Source: Equus caballus
Lineage: Eukaryota > Chordata > Mammalia > Perissodactyla > Equidae
DNA length: 64,000 nt
Assembly (NCBI RefSeq): GCF_041296265.1
Contig: NC_091693.1
Location: 11,978,001-12,042,000, forward strand
Direction: 5' to 3'
Part shown: piece by piece, positions 34,228-45,689 of the stretch
How the letters are laid out: every line of letters begins with the position of its first letter
Numbering within the stretch: the stretch's first letter is position 1
Made by a program: the position numbers and the translations under genes
Notes under the pieces: generated by a model
What the model was told of the DNA's origin: nothing
The model's database searches: none
The model's input: only the letters and a program-made list of their open reading frames with translations

Positions 34228-34985
34228 CTGAGTGTGTGTGTGCATATGTGTGTGTATATTGATGTGGATTAAGGCTGCCCCAGCTAGAGAAGCCCAAGGT
34301 GACCTGGCCTACATGCCAAACTATATGACCCAGTGGACTTTTTTTATGGTATGAATTAGGACTGCCCCAGAGAGAGAAGCCCGGGGCATCCTCACCTGCA
34401 TGCCGATCTATATGGCCAGATTCGTATCTAAAGTTATATGACCGCACAATAACCAGACCCCATCTGCACTGAAATCATTTAATGACTTTTTACATCATCT
34501 TTTCTTTTCTCCAGTAAAAATAAGTCACGTACCCATGCCTTATAAAATTAGCCCTAACCCTCAACTCGGGGCAGCAGCAGGAGCTCTGACTGCCCGTGGG
34601 TCTTGTCCCCACACACCAGCTCTGACTGCCCGTGGGTCCTGTCCCCACGCACCAGCTCTGCCTGCCCATGGGTCCTGTCCCCATGCTATTCCACACTATT
34701 CTCTAAATAAAAGAGCACTACTGCCAGATCTTGAGAGTCTAAGAAATCTTTCTTTCGACTCCTCGGCTCACCGACCCCGCATCATATATGTGTGTACGTG
34801 CATGTGACTGTGTGTCTATGATTGTATGTATGTGTATATGTGTGCATTTATGTGTGTATGCGTGTGTGTCCACGTGTGTATATTTGTGTGTGCATATATG
34901 GGTGTGTGTATGTGCACATGTGTGTGTGTGTATGAGTGTGTGTGTGTATGAGTGTGTGTGTGTATGTGTGTCTATGTGTATGTTG
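34228..34985. repeat. TG microsatellite split by LTR-B (unit 1)
   Basis: TG/TATG-rich sequence at 34228-34259 and 34785-34985 flanks LTR-B. It translates into His/Thr- and Cys/Val-rich frames that are not genes. Copies lie at 42173-42930 and 50118-50875. Confidence 0.88.
34260..34784 (+). mobile_element. LTR-B solo LTR in unit 1, fossil
   Basis: A 525-base LTR with ends TGATGTGG ... CCGCATCA and a TATAT duplication on both sides (34255-34259, 34785-34789). U3 holds a duplicated GACTGCCCCAG-type block and three 37-base minisatellite units with CTGCCCGTGGGTC (34590-34690). AATAAA is at about 34706. The R/U5-like end CTTTCGACTCCTCGGCTCACC is typical of gammaretrovirus-like class I ERVs. Looks like an intact solo LTR. 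Confidence 0.8.
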
Positions 34986-36551
34986 AGGGAGTTAGGTTGG
35001 GGGATACACAGACACAAATGTCCAGGGGCACAGGAGTCTGCAGGGACACTGGTGAACAGGCTGACAGGGGACAGGGCACAGGGAATATGCTGGAGAGGGA
35101 GACTCAAACCTCCGTGGGGCTAGAAATTCAGAGAATTAGCAGGGATTGGAGGCCAACGTGAGGACGCTGCAGAGACAGGAAGCCTGAGCTCAGAGTGTGG
35201 GCAGATTCGAAAAAGGAAGGGAGTCGAGAGCCGGGATGTCGACACAAGTGGGTTCCTGAATGCCAGTGGGAGGAAGGGTGGCCAATGAAGGACCGGCTTG
35301 GGGTGGAGACTAGAGTCGTTGGACCCGGTTTCCAGAGCAAGGGCAGGGTTTCCAGTGTCCAGCTCCCACAAGGCTGAGACGTGCCCAGTTCCTCTCAAAG
35401 TCAGGCCCGGGTCAGGTGGTTTTGGAATCTTCAGTTGCGATGAAGGAAAACGAGTGTCCACCTCTGGGCTCCAAGACGGCCTTCAGCCTGGCTTGCAAGT
35501 TAACCAGACACGGAGATTTGTGAGTAAGTGAAACTGACTGAGACCCGGAATGGAGGCGGGAAAGTAGCCTGGGCTTGAAGAGGGTGGCCGGGGAGGGGAC
35601 GGAAGTCAGGAAGAACTTGGAGTGTGTGGAGCCCAGAAGAATCTAGAAACTGGGCAGAGCGGACGGGGAGGGGAGGGAGAGTGGGAGGACCTTGCTGTTT
35701 GCGGAGCCCAGTGGAATCTAGAAAATTCAGGGTGGGGGAAGGGAATCAAAAGCCAGGAACCCCTGGGGTGTGTGGAGCCCAGAAGAATCTAGAAGGGCTG
35801 GGCGGATGGAAGAGGTGGGGCGAGGGAATGAAGGGAGGGGCCCCACCCTGGGGGTCTGGGGGGAATCTGGAGGTGAGGACTCTCTCTCAGGGGTTGGGAT
35901 GACACACTTCTTCCTGCACGAAGAGGCCTGCATCGTGTCCCACGCTGTTTAACCCTCAGCCTAACCGGCCCCTCTAGGACAGCACAGAGGCTTGTTCAAG
36001 TCCACACCCTTCCCCCTCTGAGGTCTGTCCCTCTGAGGGTCCTTCTATGGGCAGAGCTTTCCCTTCCCTCTCTCCCCACCATAATTTGTCCTTTGAAGAC
36101 TTCCACCCCCATCAACCCGCTGGGGGCCTATTCATCCTGGGGACTCATCATGGTGCCATTTCTCCTCAGCTCCCATTTTGATTACTCCCTTCAAACCAGG
36201 AAGTGCCCTGTCTGGCACCCGACTATACTTGTGGTGTCTGCCCCTACTCCCCACACTGAGGCAGGAGATTTTCAATGCCTCCTCAGGACTCAGCTCCAGA
36301 ATTTCACCTTTGAAACCTCCCCATACCCTAAACACCACCCTCAGCCTCCTGTCCCCATGGACATGTCCTTCCGGCTGAGCATGGATTTGCTCCAGATGGG
36401 GACATCTCGCCTTCTCAGCTCCCCTTCTCAGAGCCCAGACCAGAGACTAACCTCAATACAAGGAGGAAATCACCACAGAACCACTGTGAGACCACATTCC
36501 AGTTGGGTAATGAGTTTATTTCCTCAGTTTCAAATCTGTCTTCTTTGTCAG

Positions 36552-36587
36552 GAAGGCAGAGTTGGTAGATGACCATGAAAGCAACAG
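36552..36587 (+). other. Micro-exon-like segment
   Basis: A 36-base segment between a strong acceptor (CTTCTTTGTCAG) and a consensus donor (CAG then GTAAGTA). Only one phase is open. Repeated at 44497-44532. In the diverged paralogue near 52440 the donor is lost. It does not join in frame to the hydrophobic-tail segment, so it may be chance. Confidence 0.25.
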
Positions 36588-36804
36588 GTAAGTACTGAAA
36601 TTTCCTGCCGGTGGTTGATGAAACTGCAGTTGAGGGATGGGTTCAGGAAGCCAGGACAGGAATCTATGTGTCCTCCTGAAGACGGTTATCATAACGTGTA
36701 GGATTTATCATCGGTAATGAAGAGCATTCTTCCGCTGTTAGCTTCCCACGAGGCATCGTCTCATCAAAGTAATATGTGATCTTGTCCTTTAAGATTTCAC
36801 AAGG

Positions 36805-37028
36805 GGGCTGGCCCCGTGGCCAGTGGTTAAGTTCGCGCGCTCCGCTGCAGGCAGCCCAGTGTTTCGTTCGATCCTGGGCGCGGACATGGCATTGCTCATC
36901 AAACCACACTGAGGCAGCGTCCCACATGCCACAACTAGAAGAACCCACAATGAAGAATATACAACTACGTACTGGGGGGCTTTGGGGGAGAAAAAGGAAA
37001 AAATAAAAAAATCTTTAAAAAAAAAAAA
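36805..37028 (+). mobile_element. ERE SINE in unit 1
   Basis: Forward ERE (GGCTGGCCCCGTGGCCAGTGG) with a perfect 14-base target-site duplication AAGATTTCACAAGG at 36791-36804 and 37029-37042. Confidence 0.94.
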
Positions 37029-37078
37029 AAGATTTCACAAGGATTTTGTAGATACCCAGCTGGATTTATAAGTAGAAA

Positions 37079-37381
37079 TTAAACCTCAATCACTTTTGCT
37101 GATTGGCGATGTGTCATCTTTTTAAAGAAATACACAATCTTTTCTTTTAAACATTTCAAGTACAAATGCTTATATGCAGCAGAAGCCATCTTACGCAGTA
37201 CATATGTCAGCATCTCACTGATTAGAAATTTAGACAAAGTTGTTACGAGGCCCTTCTCCGTTTCACATGTCATTAACTTATCTTTTACGAGTTTCCATAT
37301 CTTATCAGTGAGAAATGCAACCAGTCTATCCTCTAGAACTCTCGTGGCCTTGTCCTTGCTAAATGAAATAAGCAAATCCAT
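37079..37381 (-). CDS. Unrecognised 100-codon frame with TATA-type upstream (unit 1)
   Basis: I do not recognise this protein. It starts MDLLISFSKDKATRVLEDRL and ends THRQSAKVIEV. It is Lys-rich (about 16 Lys), has two Cys, no signal peptide and no clear membrane segment, and reads as mostly amphipathic helix. The start has G at +4. On the same strand a TATATAA box lies 72-78 bases before the ATG (37453-37459) and an inverted CCAAT about 40 bases before that. An AATAAA lies downstream at 36516-36521. The ATG is followed by TTATTTCATTTAG, which could instead be a splice acceptor, making this an internal exon. The copy in unit 2 is identical. Possible small gene, exon of a lost gene, or chance frame. 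Confidence 0.4.
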   Translation of the reverse strand: MDLLISFSKDKATRVLEDRLVAFLTDKIWKLVKDKLMTCETEKGLVTTLSKFLISEMLTYVLRKMASAAYKHLYLKCLKEKIVYFFKKMTHRQSAKVIEV

Positions 37382-37426
37382 GGGAAAAACGTACCAACTG
37401 TTTCCGTTGGCTGCAGTCGAAGTTAT

Positions 37427-37620
37427 GACTTAATTCCTGTTGGGTCTGCCTCTTATATACTCTGCGCCTAGTCCCACAGAGGAAGCAGTCCTGGCCAATG
37501 AGGGTGTAGGGTGCCCTCAGAAGCACTTGCAATCCAAGGTTGCTTCCTGCCAACTGGAATTTAACTAGTAACGTCAGAGGAAATGATGCAACAGGACCCT
37601 CCCACAGCGCTGTGGGAGCA
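37427..37620 (-). promoter_or_regulatory. Putative promoter of the 100-codon frame (unit 1)
   Basis: From the ATG outward: TATATAA at 37453-37459, inverted CCAAT at 37495-37499, a CRE-like TGACGTT at about 37570-37576, and the perfect 20-base palindrome CTCCCACAGCGCTGTGGGAG at 37599-37618. Arrangement and spacing suit a TATA-type promoter firing leftward. Same layout at +7,945. Confidence 0.4.
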
Positions 37621-37744
37621 TAGAGCCATTCATCTATGGGGCAGCACTTTACCACAGCTCATTATACAGGAGTGGAAATGGACAGTGTTTTCAAAAGCTT
37701 TTGTCTGTGAAGACGGAACATTTTGAAGTTGTTTTAACACAGCG

Positions 37745-38222
37745 ATAGACTGAATCAGTGTCCCCAAAGATATCTGTGGCCTCATCCATGTGCCCCGTGA
37801 AAGTTACATTATATGGTCAAGGGGCCTTTGCTTATGGGATAAAGTTATGGATCTTGATGTAGGAGATTATCCTGGATTATCCAGGTAAAATCTAAATGAA
37901 ATCACAGGGGTCCCTATAAAGGGAGTGGAAAGAGAGTTTTGAGTCCGGAAGTAGAAGAGGATGGTGTGAGGATGGACCAGGGGGAGAAAAGGCAGTGTGA
38001 TGAGGAGTTATGGGGCAAGGCATGAGAACAGCCTGTAGCAGCTGGAAAAGGCAAGGGATCACATTGTCCCCAAGAGCCTCAGGAGGAGCCTGGCCCTGTA
38101 GACACTCTGATTTCAGCCCTGAGAAACCTTTTGGAGATTTCAGGACTGCAGACTGTGAGAGAATAAATCTGTGTTTTGAAACCATTAGGTTTGTGTAACG
38201 TGTCTCAGCCGCCATAGAATCC
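37745..38222 (+). mobile_element. MLT1-type LTR in unit 1, fossil
   Basis: GAATCAGTGTCCCCAAAGATA near the start, GGATTATCCAGGTAAAATC, and the end GACTGTGAGAGAATAAATC ... CCATTAGGTTTGTG match MLT1-like LTRs. Copy at 45690-46167. Confidence 0.65.
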
Positions 38223-38727
38223 ATCACAAATAATATTTACCCCAGGCAAAAACGTAAATTTCTAAAGATTTCAGCATTAAGACCTAAGTTATTTTCTCAA
38301 AGCTTCTTTTGATGCCAGGTAAACAACGACGTATTTTTGTTTTTAATAAGAGGATCTGAGCATTACACGTCTGAGAAAAGAAAAATAAAGACTGCACAGC
38401 CTAGGAACTGTTATACTGGACAGGAGGAAACCTGAAAGCAACCCAGGGGGAAGTGTGTGTGAGCGTTGGGACCCTCTAATGAGCTCTTCGGACACAACTC
38501 TGTGGCCAGGAATCAGAGCTTTGGGCGTCACTGGAGGTCCGCTGTGTGCCTGGAGGACAACCCCTGAGAAGATGGGCTGATGGGCAAGGAAGGTGAGGCT
38601 TATCAAAGCACAAGAGGCAAAGATTCCCAGGAAAGAAGATGAGTTCTGCATGTCCAGGGCTAATGTAGGCACAGGGCACTGCTGCCCAGGGCCAAAAGGG
38701 GAGGATCAGAAATACCATTAGGAAATC

Positions 38728-39212
38728 GTATTAGGGCTCTCCAGAGAAATAAAAAGTATGCCTTTATGTATGTGTGTGTGTGTGTGTGTGTCTGTTGGGG
38801 GGGGTGTATAAAGAGATTTATTATAAGGAAGTGGCTCACACAAGACTCAGAAGTCCTGTAATGTGACGTCCGCAAGCTGGAGACCCAGGAAGGCCAAAGT
38901 CCTGAGACAGGACAGCCAATGGCGTACGTTGTAGTCTGAGCGCAGGGAAAGACCCATGTCCCAGCTCAAGCTCTCAGGCAGAGAGGGTGAATTCTCCTTT
39001 CCCTCGACTTTGTGTTCAGTTCATGCCCTCACCGACTGGACAGTACCCCCTGCCCCCACAAGGAGGGGCCGTCTGCTTTTCTCAGTCTACCAATTCAAAG
39101 GCTAACTCACCTGGAGACACCCTCCCAGAAACACCCAGATAATGTTATTGAAATAGCTGGCCACCTCATGGCCCAGTCCACTGGACACATCAAATTGCCA
39201 TCACGGAAATCT
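38728..39212 (+). mobile_element. Interspersed repeat with TG run (unit 1)
   Basis: Same family as 30513-31029 (GTATTAGGGCTCTCCAGAGAAAT start, AAATTGCCATCACGG end), with a TG microsatellite at 38771-38795. Copy at 46673-47157. Family name not assigned. Confidence 0.55.
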
Positions 39213-40148
39213 AGCCCTCTTATTGTTTAGAAAACCATTTCTCACTTTTGATGTAGCTACGGTTCTTTAGAAGAAAGTTCCTTCCAATGTTGACTTTAAA
39301 ATCTTTGACTCTTTTTGCGGCCACGGATACAATCAGATTTCCTGGTCAGTGGCATTATTTGGGTGATGAACTTGCTTCAGATATTAGTCTTTTGCCAGTG
39401 ATCAGTATTTTGTGAGCCACAGCCATTTTCAGTCTTTTGTCCTCTACAGGTCGTGGCTTGATTTACTCTGATGATTCCCTGAAAGGAAACGGTGTGGTAA
39501 ACGTCCAATCCTGCTGCATCTTTATAAAAATCAGGGCCAATCAAATGAGGCCCGCTCTGCTTTAGGGTCAAGAGAGTCTTCCTTGGAGATGATTTTTATC
39601 AAATCAAAAGGGAGGTGACCTTGGAAAGAAATGTGTTTCCATGGGTAAGTCCTGCAAACACAGCCTCTGAATGATCAGATTCTGGCCCGCTCTCTCTCTC
39701 TCAGCTATTTTTCACCGTTGATAAATCACAGAGAACTGATGGAGATGCAGACTGGATCCTGGCTGATAGAGACGTGGTGGCGTTCCCCTCCTCCCCGTGC
39801 AGAGGAATTCCTTTAGAACTGTAATTGCAGTCTGTATTGTAGACTGTTTCTCTACCCTTTGGAAATGTATGTAAGTCTGCTGAAAAGCCTCTTGCCAGTT
39901 TTAAGATCCAGGAAATGTGTTTCCCAAGGGCCTGGGCCAAAAACCTCTGCAGTGTCGTCCTCCTGGAAGATACTGGCCCTACCTCCCAGTCTCTGAGGGA
40001 GGTCAGGAGCCTAACTTAGTCGGATCCCTCTACCAGGGTGTAAAACTACCTCCTGTGAGGATTTTATTAGAAAATGTACATTTCTTTTAACACAAGAGAC
40101 CTATGGTTCCCACTACCCACGTTAAAAATCTCTCCAGCCTTTTGTTTT
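39213..40148. other. Right end of unit 1, nothing recognised
   Basis: No named repeat or supported gene. Small frames here recur in unit 2 only because of the duplication. Confidence 0.4.
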
Positions 40149-40957
40149 GGGGGTCGAGTTCAGTCTCTCCCCTATTGCACTGCTCTTGAATCAGGTCTTT
40201 CTGCTTCTTTAAGTTTGTCTGGAGCAATATTTGCTTTGACGTTGCCTACCTGTGGTTAGCTGATGCCGTCATCTTGCACACAGTGTTAACCCTCACCATA
40301 TTTCCAAATGCTCCAATTTCTTTCATTATCTCGCTACAATCCACCAAATGAACATTTCCAAGTTTCCTCCGTGTCTTCTGACTTGGTATCCACAGCAGGA
40401 GATGACCTGACTGCCCAGATCCTTCTGGGTTCCCAGGTTGCCTCCTACCTGGCCAGTGCCCCCAGGATCTGAGATGTGCTGTGAGCTAAAGTCCAAGGAC
40501 TTGAGAGAGACCTGGAAGGTACCCGATTGCGGCGGCCCTGACCCCAACAGTGTGCTCCTTCCACACACATTTTCGGCTCACCTTCAAAGAGCAAGATCAC
40601 GCTGGCTTTTAAAGGTATCCTGTCATAAAACCCAACGACTCCAGTCTACGAGCAGATCCCTGGCACATCAGGCACTCACATGCCTACACTTGCTCACCCT
40701 GTCCGGGGCCACCCCCAACCACATGCTCAGACTGGACATCTTCATCTTCATTTCTTTGCTTTCTTTTTTGTTTTTACAAACTTCATATGCCTATTCGCAG
40801 AGTCCACAGAAAGAACCTGGGAAATTGTAGATAGACTCTATCCTCTGATTCTGTTTTCTTTCCTGCTCTTTTTGGCCTCTGGGGTTTTTGGCTGAATCCT
40901 TGGAGACCTGACAGTGAAGTGGAGTGTGGGTAAGCAGAGGTGGGCATCAAGGGGTGG

Positions 40958-41488
40958 TGTGGAGTATAGGGGAGGAAGACATTTCCTCTACCCGCTCTGG
41001 GTCCTTCCGGCTGGACACCGAATTAAATTCACGTGAGACAGAATAACAGGAGGAAATTAAACAAAGCTTTATACCACGTATACATGGGACAGGCTCAGGC
41101 AAACTGAGCAACTCACCAAAATGGCTGAAGGCACCACCTTAAACATCATCTTCAGCTAAAGACAAAGGAGGATGTTGGGGGCGGAGGGGGTGTGGATCAG
41201 GGGAGAGTACCACACAAGTACAGTAAACAAGATGCAGATTGAAGTCCTTGCCTTTGTCATTAAGAGTTTCTAGATAGAGGGTCATCCCCCCTTCTTCCTG
41301 GTACAGAGAGGGAGACACGTCTAAGGGTGGCGATTTCCTTTACAATGTAAATGTCTCTTACCAAAGGGTAAGTAAATTCTGCTTTCCGGAGTTGCTTTCC
41401 TGTCTGCAGTTTATTACAAGTGACCAGCCCCAAAGAATCCTCATGCCAAAGAGACATACCTCGGGGTGGCCAATTCCAGTCCCCCACA
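40958..41488 (-). mobile_element. LTR-A in unit 2, fossil
   Basis: Copy of the 33013-33543 LTR, displaced by exactly 7,945 bases. Confidence 0.6.
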
Positions 41489-42204
41489 GCTTCCCAGGAC
41501 TACTGCTGGTGTGGATAGCGTCAGGTCACATAAGCTAGAAGCAGTGCATGAGACGGGATTCAAGAAGTTCACGGAGGGGGTGCTGGAGGGCATCTGGGAA
41601 GTGCAGAGCAAAGGATCTAGCAAGGGTCAGGTCTGAGTGAGGACTGGCTGCACCTGACCACAGAGGCCCTGGAGCACGTGGTGCAGCCCAGAGTCAGCTC
41701 ACGTTGGGCTCCAGAGCCCTGTGCCGGGCTCCTCCTGGCCGCTGGCTGCTTTGAGGAGTGGGTAGGGCGACCATCTGGAGAAGGGGCTGTGGCTTCGCTC
41801 ATGTCAAATTCCTGCAGGAAAGGGCATCTGTGGGGATGCATGAGCAGCTTGGGGAACATAACGGAGCAGTGTACCAAAAGCACTCAGTAAATTGTGGCAA
41901 TCCTTTGAAAGAAAAAGATGAGATACTTTTGGAAAAATATCGGATACTGTGGAAATTAGAAGTGGCCGTGAGGAGTGATAAGCAAGGATGGGGTTCCACA
42001 CAGAGGTGAGATGAGAGACTGGAAAGCCTCCAAAGTACAGTCAGGGTTAAATGGAGTCACTAAGGGAAGGGAAGAAGCCCTGGCGCCCCAAAGGGAAGTG
42101 TCTTTGAGGTGCCCCTTGTGGTCACCACTTAGAGTCAAGGAATCAAGGCCTTGGGGTGGAGAGCCCTTTGGGCTGAGTGTGTGTGTGCATATGTGTGTGT
42201 ATAT

Positions 42205-42729
42205 TGATGTGGATTAAGGCTGCCCCAGCTAGAGAAGCCCAAGGTGACCTGGCCTACATGCCAAACTATATGACCCAGTGGACTTTTTTTATGGTATGAA
42301 TTAGGACTGCCCCAGAGAGAGAAGCCCGGGGCATCCTCACCTGCATGCCGATCTATATGGCCAGATTCGTATCTAAAGTTATATGACCGCACAATAACCA
42401 GACCCCATCTGCACTGAAATCATTTAATGACTTTTTACATCATCTTTTCTTTTCTCCAGTAAAAATAAGTCACGTACCCATGCCTTATAAAATTAGCCCT
42501 AACCCTCAACTCGGGGCAGCAGCAGGAGCTCTGACTGCCCGTGGGTCTTGTCCCCACACACCAGCTCTGACTGCCCGTGGGTCCTGTCCCCACGCACCAG
42601 CTCTGCCTGCCCATGGGTCCTGTCCCCATGCTATTCCACACTATTCTCTAAATAAAAGAGCACTACTGCCAGATCTTGAGAGTCTAAGAAATCTTTCTTT
42701 CGACTCCTCGGCTCACCGACCCCGCATCA
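42205..42729 (+). mobile_element. LTR-B in unit 2, fossil
   Basis: Copy of the 34260-34784 LTR, same flanks, displaced by 7,945 bases. Confidence 0.8.
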
Positions 42730-44749
42730 TATATGTGTGTACGTGCATGTGACTGTGTGTCTATGATTGTATGTATGTGTATATGTGTGCATTTATGTGT
42801 GTATGCGTGTGTGTCCACGTGTGTATATTTGTGTGTGCATATATGGGTGTGTGTATGTGCACATGTGTGTGTGTGTATGAGTGTGTGTGTGTATGAGTGT
42901 GTGTGTGTATGTGTGTCTATGTGTATGTTGAGGGAGTTAGGTTGGGGGATACACAGACACAAATGTCCAGGGGCACAGGAGTCTGCAGGGACACTGGTGA
43001 ACAGGCTGACAGGGGACAGGGCACAGGGAATATGCTGGAGAGGGAGACTCAAACCTCCGTGGGGCTAGAAATTCAGAGAATTAGCAGGGATTGGAGGCCA
43101 ACGTGAGGACGCTGCAGAGACAGGAAGCCTGAGCTCAGAGTGTGGGCAGATTCGAAAAAGGAAGGGAGTCGAGAGCCGGGATGTCGACACAAGTGGGTTC
43201 CTGAATGCCAGTGGGAGGAAGGGTGGCCAATGAAGGACCGGCTTGGGGTGGAGACTAGAGTCGTTGGACCCGGTTTCCAGAGCAAGGGCAGGGTTTCCAG
43301 TGTCCAGCTCCCACAAGGCTGAGACGTGCCCAGTTCCTCTCAAAGTCAGGCCCGGGTCAGGTGGTTTTGGAATCTTCAGTTGCGATGAAGGAAAACGAGT
43401 GTCCACCTCTGGGCTCCAAGACGGCCTTCAGCCTGGCTTGCAAGTTAACCAGACACGGAGATTTGTGAGTAAGTGAAACTGACTGAGACCCGGAATGGAG
43501 GCGGGAAAGTAGCCTGGGCTTGAAGAGGGTGGCCGGGGAGGGGACGGAAGTCAGGAAGAACTTGGAGTGTGTGGAGCCCAGAAGAATCTAGAAACTGGGC
43601 AGAGCGGACGGGGAGGGGAGGGAGAGTGGGAGGACCTTGCTGTTTGCGGAGCCCAGTGGAATCTAGAAAATTCAGGGTGGGGGAAGGGAATCAAAAGCCA
43701 GGAACCCCTGGGGTGTGTGGAGCCCAGAAGAATCTAGAAGGGCTGGGCGGATGGAAGAGGTGGGGCGAGGGAATGAAGGGAGGGGCCCCACCCTGGGGGT
43801 CTGGGGGGAATCTGGAGGTGAGGACTCTCTCTCAGGGGTTGGGATGACACACTTCTTCCTGCACGAAGAGGCCTGCATCGTGTCCCACGCTGTTTAACCC
43901 TCAGCCTAACCGGCCCCTCTAGGACAGCACAGAGGCTTGTTCAAGTCCACACCCTTCCCCCTCTGAGGTCTGTCCCTCTGAGGGTCCTTCTATGGGCAGA
44001 GCTTTCCCTTCCCTCTCTCCCCACCATAATTTGTCCTTTGAAGACTTCCACCCCCATCAACCCGCTGGGGGCCTATTCATCCTGGGGACTCATCATGGTG
44101 CCATTTCTCCTCAGCTCCCATTTTGATTACTCCCTTCAAACCAGGAAGTGCCCTGTCTGGCACCCGACTATACTTGTGGTGTCTGCCCCTACTCCCCACA
44201 CTGAGGCAGGAGATTTTCAATGCCTCCTCAGGACTCAGCTCCAGAATTTCACCTTTGAAACCTCCCCATACCCTAAACACCACCCTCAGCCTCCTGTCCC
44301 CATGGACATGTCCTTCCGGCTGAGCATGGATTTGCTCCAGATGGGGACATCTCGCCTTCTCAGCTCCCCTTCTCAGAGCCCAGACCAGAGACTAACCTCA
44401 ATACAAGGAGGAAATCACCACAGAACCACTGTGAGACCACATTCCAGTTGGGTAATGAGTTTATTTCCTCAGTTTCAAATCTGTCTTCTTTGTCAGGAAG
44501 GCAGAGTTGGTAGATGACCATGAAAGCAACAGGTAAGTACTGAAATTTCCTGCCGGTGGTTGATGAAACTGCAGTTGAGGGATGGGTTCAGGAAGCCAGG
44601 ACAGGAATCTATGTGTCCTCCTGAAGACGGTTATCATAACGTGTAGGATTTATCATCGGTAATGAAGAGCATTCTTCCGCTGTTAGCTTCCCACGAGGCA
44701 TCGTCTCATCAAAGTAATATGTGATCTTGTCCTTTAAGATTTCACAAGG

Positions 44750-44973
44750 GGGCTGGCCCCGTGGCCAGTGGTTAAGTTCGCGCGCTCCGCTGCAGGCAGC
44801 CCAGTGTTTCGTTCGATCCTGGGCGCGGACATGGCATTGCTCATCAAACCACGCTGAGGCAGCGTCCCACATGCCACAACTAGAAGAACCCACAATGAAG
44901 AATATACAACTACGTACTGGGGGGCTTTGGGGGAGAAAAAGGAAAAAATAAAAAAATCTTTAAAAAAAAAAAA
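44750..44973 (+). mobile_element. ERE SINE in unit 2
   Basis: Copy of the 36805-37028 ERE with the same target-site duplication. One visible base change (CACACTGAG to CACGCTGAG). Confidence 0.94.
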
Positions 44974-45023
44974 AAGATTTCACAAGGATTTTGTAGATAC
45001 CCAGCTGGATTTATAAGTAGAAA

Positions 45024-45326
45024 TTAAACCTCAATCACTTTTGCTGATTGGCGATGTGTCATCTTTTTAAAGAAATACACAATCTTTTCTTTTAAACATT
45101 TCAAGTACAAATGCTTATATGCAGCAGAAGCCATCTTACGCAGTACATATGTCAGCATCTCACTGATTAGAAATTTAGACAAAGTTGTTACGAGGCCCTT
45201 CTCCGTTTCACATGTCATTAACTTATCTTTTACGAGTTTCCATATCTTATCAGTGAGAAATGCAACCAGTCTATCCTCTAGAACTCTCGTGGCCTTGTCC
45301 TTGCTAAATGAAATAAGCAAATCCAT
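45024..45326 (-). CDS. Unrecognised 100-codon frame (unit 2)
   Basis: Exact translational duplicate of the 37079-37381 frame, with the same TATA box (45398-45404), CCAAT box and upstream palindrome. Identity reflects recent duplication or homogenisation and is not by itself evidence of coding constraint. The third, partial unit and the older paralogue at 52 kb both lack it. Confidence 0.4.
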   Translation of the reverse strand: MDLLISFSKDKATRVLEDRLVAFLTDKIWKLVKDKLMTCETEKGLVTTLSKFLISEMLTYVLRKMASAAYKHLYLKCLKEKIVYFFKKMTHRQSAKVIEV

Positions 45327-45689
45327 GGGAAAAACGTACCAACTGTTTCCGTTGGCTGCAGTCGAAGTTATGACTTAATTCCTGTTGGGTCTGCCTCTTA
45401 TATACTCTGCGCCTAGTCCCACAGAGGAAGCAGTCCTGGCCAATGAGGGTGTAGGGTGCCCTCAGAAGCACTTGCAATCCAAGGTTGCTTCCTGCCAACT
45501 GGAATTTAACTAGTAACGTCAGAGGAAATGATGCAACAGGACCCTCCCACAGCGCTGTGGGAGCATAGAGCCATTCATCTATGGGGCAGCACTTTACCAC
45601 AGCTCATTATACAGGAGTGGAAATGGACAGTGTTTTCAAAAGCTTTTGTCTGTGAAGACGGAACATTTTGAAGTTGTTTTAACACAGCG

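Larger units (their letters stand above)
32204..40148. repeat. Tandem 7,945-bp unit, copy 1
   Basis: First full unit of a head-to-tail macrosatellite-like array. It starts at GGGGGTCGAGTTCAG and ends at CCTTTTGTTTT. Contents in order: tail of ERV-L-like sequence, a hydrophobic-tail open exon-like segment, LTR-A (-), a block paralogous to 58.6 kb, TG microsatellite containing LTR-B (+), a GA/GC-rich stretch with three GGAGCCCAG..GAATCTAGAA repeats, ERE (+), a 100-codon frame (-), MLT1 LTR (+), and a TG-containing interspersed repeat. Every frame in it reappears at +7,945 with at most one or two changes. Confidence 0.97.

Noticed and set aside
34739-35123. His/Thr-rich and Cys/Val-rich frames in every unit
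   Set aside because: Translations of the TG microsatellite.
35120-35461. 113-codon Pro/Ser-rich minus-strand frame
   Set aside because: Low-complexity composition, no homologue I know, repeated only by duplication.
36093-36572. 159-codon frame in units 1 and 2 and a 146-codon relative at 52,021-52,461
   Set aside because: The phrase ISPLKPP is shared but in shifted frames with indels between copies, as expected for non-coding DNA.
37381-37655. 98-codon minus-strand frame upstream of the candidate small gene
   Set aside because: It overlaps the putative promoter and TATA box and has no recognisable domain.
38343-38672. Minus-strand frame starting with a signal-peptide-like stretch (FLGIFASCALISLTFLA)
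   Set aside because: Hydrophobic by chance composition; no donor or downstream exon that continues it convincingly.
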